Source: Moritella sp. (GTDB taxonomy: Bacteria; Pseudomonadota; Gammaproteobacteria; Enterobacterales; Moritellaceae). Taken from it: DNA of 64,000 bases. Shown one piece after another: positions 60,561 through 64,000 of this stretch. The notes beneath the pieces were generated by a model that was not told the DNA's origin, made no database searches, and saw only the letters and a list, made by a program, of their open reading frames with translations. Where the stretch lies: assembly GCF_013215705.1 (NCBI RefSeq), contig NZ_JABSQR010000009.1, positions 1 through 64,000 of the forward strand. Direction: 5' to 3'. The position numbers and the translations under genes are program-made. Position 1 is the first letter of the stretch. Each line of letters opens with the position of its first letter.

Positions 60561-63140
60561 TTAAACTGCTTCTTGAACGATCACTTCGTTCGCTTTTTCA
60601 ATATAAGACGAGATTTTATCGAAGTTTAAGTAACGGTAGGTATCCGCCGCTGTTGCATCAATCTCAGACGCCAGTTCCATGTACTCTGCAACTGTTGGGA
60701 TCTTACCTTTAATCGCCGCGACTGCAGCAACTTCAGCAGAACTGAGGTAAACGTTAGCACCATTACCTAAACGGTTCGGGAAGTTACGCGTTGACGTAGA
60801 AACAACCGTGGTATTATCACCCACACGTGCTTGGTTACCCATGCACAGTGAGCAACCTGGCATTTCGGTACGAGCGCCCGCTTTACCGAAGATTGAGTAG
60901 TAACCTTCATCACTTAATTGTGCGGCATCCATACGCGTTGGTGGAACAACCCACATACGTGTTGGCAGTGTACCGTTGAATTTCTCCAGTAGTTTACCCG
61001 CTGCACGGAAATGACCGATATTAGTCATACATGAACCAACGAATACTTCGTCAATTTTAACCCCTGCAACAACAGATAATAGTTTCACATCATCTGGGTC
61101 ATTTGGACAAGCTAGGATAGGCTCTTTCACATCTGCGAGATCGATTTCGATGATCTCAGCGTATTCTGCATCCGCGTCAGCTTCAAGCAATTGTGGATCG
61201 GCGATCCAGGCTTTCATTTCAGCTACACGACGAGCAATCGTCTTCGCATCGCCATAACCTTCAGCAATCATCCAGTTTAACATCACGATGTTAGACTCGA
61301 GATATTCAATGATTGGCGCTTCGTTAAGCTTGATAGAACAACCTGCCGCAGAACGTTCCGCTGATGAATCCGATAATTCGAATGCTTGCTCAACTTTCAG
61401 ATCTGGTAGACCTTCAATTTCCAGTACACGACCAGAGAATGCATTAATTTTACCTGCTTTCTCAACAGTCAGTAGACCTTGTTTAATCGCATAATAAGGG
61501 ATTGCGTTGACGAGATCACGTAGTGTGATACCCGGTTGTAGTTCACCTTTAAAGCGTACCAAAATTGATTCAGGCATATCCAGTGGCATAACACCCGTTG
61601 CTGCCGCGAATGCAACCAGACCAGAACCCGCAGGGAAAGAAATACCTAATGGGAAACGGGTATGTGAATCACCACCAGTACCCACTGTATCTGGTAATAA
61701 CATACGGTTTAACCAAGAATGAATTACACCATCACCTGGACGTAACGAAACGCCCGCACGGTTACGGATAAAGTCAGGCAGTGTATGGTGAGTTTCAACA
61801 TCCACTGGTTTTGGATAAGCCGCCGTATGACAGAAAGACTGCATCACTAAGTCAGCAGAGAAACCCAGACAAGCTAAATCTTTTAGCTCATCACGCGTCA
61901 TTGGACCCGTGGTATCTTGAGAACCAACCGTTGTCATTTTTGGTTCGCAATATTGGTTAGGGCGTACGCCTGCAACACCACATGCTTTACCAACCATCTT
62001 CTGCGCTAAGGTATAACCTTTGCTTGAAGCTGCGACGTCTGCAGGTAAACGGAATACCGTTGAATCATCTAGACCTAGTGCTGTACGCGCACGCGTCGTT
62101 AAACCACGACCGATAATCAGTGGGATACGACCACCAGCACGCACTTCATCAAGAATCACATCAGTTTTGATCTTGAACTCAGTGATAACTGCGCCAGTTT
62201 CGTGAGTTTTAACAACACCTTCATATGGGAATATATCGATAACGTCGCCCGTATTTAAGCTAGTTACATCAAATTCGAGTGGTAGTGCACCTGAATCTTC
62301 CATGGTATTGAAGAAAATTGGCGCGATTTTAGAACCAATACAAATACCACCACCACGTTTGTTCGGTACGAATGGGATATCATCACCCATGCACCATAAC
62401 ACCGAGTTAGTTGCTGATTTACGCGAAGAACCCGTACCAACAACATCACCAACGTAAGCAACTTGATGACCTTTTTCTTTTAGTTTTTCAATTTCTTGCA
62501 ATGGATTTGCAGAAACACCTTCACGCTCATTTTTAAGCATTGCCAGTGCATGCAGTGGAATATCAGGACGAGACCATGCATCGGGTGCAGGTGATAAGTC
62601 ATCAGTATTGGTTTCGCCAGGTACTTTAAATACGGTCACCGTCAGTTTTTTCGCCACTTCAGGTTTACTTAAGAACCATTCTGCATCAGCCCAAGATTGC
62701 ATCACTTGCTGTGCGAATTTATTACCTGCTTTGGCTTTTTCTTCAACCGTATAGAAAGCATCGAACATTAATAGTGTGTGTGACAAACCTTTTGCAGCAA
62801 TCGGAGCCAGCGCATCAACATCCAGTAATTCAACTAATGTTTCGATGTTGTAACCACCTTGCATCGTGCCAAGTAGTTCAGTCGCACGTTCTGCAGATAA
62901 GATCGGCGATGTCGTCTCACCTTTAACGATCGCAGTTAAAAAGCCCGCTTTGACATAAGCGGCTTCATCCACACCTGGTGGTACGCGATTGGTTAAAAGA
63001 TCTAACATAAATTCTTCTTCGCCAGCGATTGGTGCTTTCAGCAATTCAACTAGACCAGCAACTTGTTCAGCATCAAGAGGTTTAGGCACAACCCCATCAG
63101 CGGCACGTTCTTCGACATGTTTACGATAAGCTTCTAACAC
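60561..63140 (-). CDS. acnB: Aconitate hydratase B
   Basis: 859 residues. Interconverts citrate and isocitrate in the TCA cycle with a [4Fe-4S] cluster held by cysteines in CMTNIGH and CSLCMGNQ (near 710-775). The HEAT-like N-terminal domain starts [15 protein letters not shown], as in E. coli; [16 protein letters not shown] and [13 protein letters not shown] mark the swivel domain. The start is GTG with GAGGA 7 nt upstream. Confidence 0.98.
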   Translation of the reverse strand: MLEAYRKHVEERAADGVVPKPLDAEQVAGLVELLKAPIAGEEEFMLDLLTNRVPPGVDEAAYVKAGFLTAIVKGETTSPILSAERATELLGTMQGGYNIETLVELLDVDALAPIAAKGLSHTLLMFDAFYTVEEKAKAGNKFAQQVMQSWADAEWFLSKPEVAKKLTVTVFKVPGETNTDDLSPAPDAWSRPDIPLHALAMLKNEREGVSANPLQEIEKLKEKGHQVAYVGDVVGTGSSRKSATNSVLWCMGDDIPFVPNKRGGGICIGSKIAPIFFNTMEDSGALPLEFDVTSLNTGDVIDIFPYEGVVKTHETGAVITEFKIKTDVILDEVRAGGRIPLIIGRGLTTRARTALGLDDSTVFRLPADVAASSKGYTLAQKMVGKACGVAGVRPNQYCEPKMTTVGSQDTTGPMTRDELKDLACLGFSADLVMQSFCHTAAYPKPVDVETHHTLPDFIRNRAGVSLRPGDGVIHSWLNRMLLPDTVGTGGDSHTRFPLGISFPAGSGLVAFAAATGVMPLDMPESILVRFKGELQPGITLRDLVNAIPYYAIKQGLLTVEKAGKINAFSGRVLEIEGLPDLKVEQAFELSDSSAERSAAGCSIKLNEAPIIEYLESNIVMLNWMIAEGYGDAKTIARRVAEMKAWIADPQLLEADADAEYAEIIEIDLADVKEPILACPNDPDDVKLLSVVAGVKIDEVFVGSCMTNIGHFRAAGKLLEKFNGTLPTRMWVVPPTRMDAAQLSDEGYYSIFGKAGARTEMPGCSLCMGNQARVGDNTTVVSTSTRNFPNRLGNGANVYLSSAEVAAVAAIKGKIPTVAEYMELASEIDATAADTYRYLNFDKISSYIEKANEVIVQEAV

Positions 63141-63193
63141 GACTCATTCCTCTTAGTTTATGCCACTCATGGTGGACATCCTTGTTATATATA

Positions 63194-63244
63194 TACCCAA
63201 GTTACTTCAGGATGCACAATCAGTATCTTGAAGTAACTTGGGTA
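63194..63244. repeat. Palindromic intergenic repeat upstream of acnB
   Basis: 16-bp perfect arms TACCCAAGTTACTTCA / TGAAGTAACTTGGGTA, extended to about 22 bp with two mismatches, loop ACAATCA. The AAGTTACTTCA-GATGC core resembles dispersed repeats I recall from Vibrio relatives. It may act as a transcript structure or a MITE-like remnant. The rest of 63141-63510 shows no gene. Confidence 0.8.
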
Positions 63245-63510
63245 TTACCCTAACTTACCAATTTTATTAGTGAATCCAACGGTTATTAATGTGAATCCAA
63301 CAATAATAAAGTTAAAGCCTCTTGCAGAGTGTTCACAAATATAACATTTTTAACCTAAAATTAAAATTAAAGCAGCATGTGCAGAAGGCTTTTTACATAA
63401 ATACTCAACATTCATCAAACTTATGGGGACAAAAACATAACTAATTTATATGAATAGTTATAACTCGTATTTAGCAATTAGGAGTAATGAAGAGGAAGAT
63501 AAATAAAAGC

Positions 63511-64000
63511 TTATTTACAGTATCGAGTATAAGCTGAAGTGGATTTTACCGCGCGGTATGCTGGGTTGAACTTCAATTGCACACACAACAACTTTTGTTT
63601 ATCAATCGAGGTCGCGTAAGTTAAAATATCGATTAGCAACGCCTGCTGCTTTACCGACTTACCAAATTGATCAAACACTAGCTGTTTATCTTGGCCCGTT
63701 AACTCAGACCAATTTGATAATAATATGCGCACCGAACCAGCAATAACCGCGTTGATATAAGGGCCAGTTGCCATCGCCTTTGCAAGGTATTGCTGGGTAT
63801 CCGCATTGTAACCATTAAGATAATTATTGATGGTGGCGAGATCAAGCCATACATCAGGCCACATTGGTCGGCGTGCCACCGCAGCTAAATAGAGAGATCT
63901 TACCGTCGTGTATTTAGCCTCGCCTTCAAAACCACTGATAATACCCCAATGCAGGATACGGCCATTAATATGAGCATAATGCGGATAACTCGGATCAAGC
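63511..64000 (-). CDS. VpsP-like polysaccharide-locus protein, 5' part outside window
   Basis: At least 163 codons; the frame stays open to the right edge (LDPSYPHYAHINGRILHWG upstream), so the GTG at 63879 is not the start. TPR-like repeats such as SLYLAAVARRPMWPDVWLDLA and YLAKAMATGPYINAVIAGS suggest a VpsP-type protein, a family found in exopolysaccharide clusters. The C-terminus has two cysteines, one near the end (YTRYC). Neighbouring exopolysaccharide genes would lie outside the window. Confidence 0.62.
   Translation of the reverse strand, partial: LDPSYPHYAHINGRILHWGIISGFEGEAKYTTVRSLYLAAVARRPMWPDVWLDLATINNYLNGYNADTQQYLAKAMATGPYINAVIAGSVRILLSNWSELTGQDKQLVFDQFGKSVKQQALLIDILTYATSIDKQKLLCVQLKFNPAYRAVKSTSAYTRYCK

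Overview
The window looks like chromosomal DNA of a marine gammaproteobacterium close to Moritella, Psychromonas or Vibrio. The evidence is the AT-rich base composition, the gene order pilMNOPQ-aroK-aroB-damX-dam-rpe-gph-trpS, the ftsYEX block facing rsmD, acnB near yacL, and the family-level character of the proteins. The genus is an inference; no rRNA gene is present to fix it. No IS, CRISPR array or rRNA was seen. There is one integrated mobile element.

Layout. 1-447: five tRNA genes (Thr-Phe-Thr-Phe-Asn), with the Thr-Phe pair duplicated. 671-3830: an OmpA-type lipoprotein, an exported RelA/SpoT-fold protein, a small unknown gene and rpoH. 4306-14457: a nitrate/nitrite assimilation locus. 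A molybdopterin nitrate reductase and a fused Fe-S/membrane-anchor subunit are transcribed leftward; cobA, nirB, nirD and a phosphatase-kinase fusion are transcribed rightward. The intergenic region between them has a sigma-54 (-24/-12) promoter facing each way and an NtrC-like enhancer roughly midway. 14555-31507 (all leftward apart from genes inside the element): trpS, gph, rpe, dam, damX, aroB, aroK and the type IV pilus genes pilQPONM.

The most unusual feature is at 17409-22588. An element of about 5.2 kb with two tyrosine recombinases has split the host dam gene exactly at the codons for its catalytic DPPY motif. The element carries a complete dam of its own. That gene starts inside the last codons of the truncated host reading frame, so it should be expressed from the host dam operon. 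Deleting the element in silico at the shared AATA core restores an uninterrupted 270-residue Dam. The element also carries a small Cys-rich protein and a truncated gene of unknown function.

31674-40947: mrcA (with a CAA microsatellite), oxyR, two secreted DUF1566-type proteins, dapA (with a candidate lysine-rich leader peptide and terminator in front), rsmC and plsC. 41015-49345: parC, a LysM-like/OapA protein, a diguanylate cyclase, ftsX-ftsE-ftsY and rsmD. 49381-53370: an AraC-type regulator divergent from a DMT-family exporter, then a chemoreceptor. 53580-64000: metH, metA, a TRIC-family membrane protein, yacL, a PrpA-like phosphatase, acnB, and a VpsP-like gene that runs off the right end.

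Most genes are ordinary core genes with intact motifs. Where a downstream ATG or GTG has the better ribosome binding site or matches the family start, I moved the start and said so. All similarity statements come from reading motifs by eye; no database search was run.
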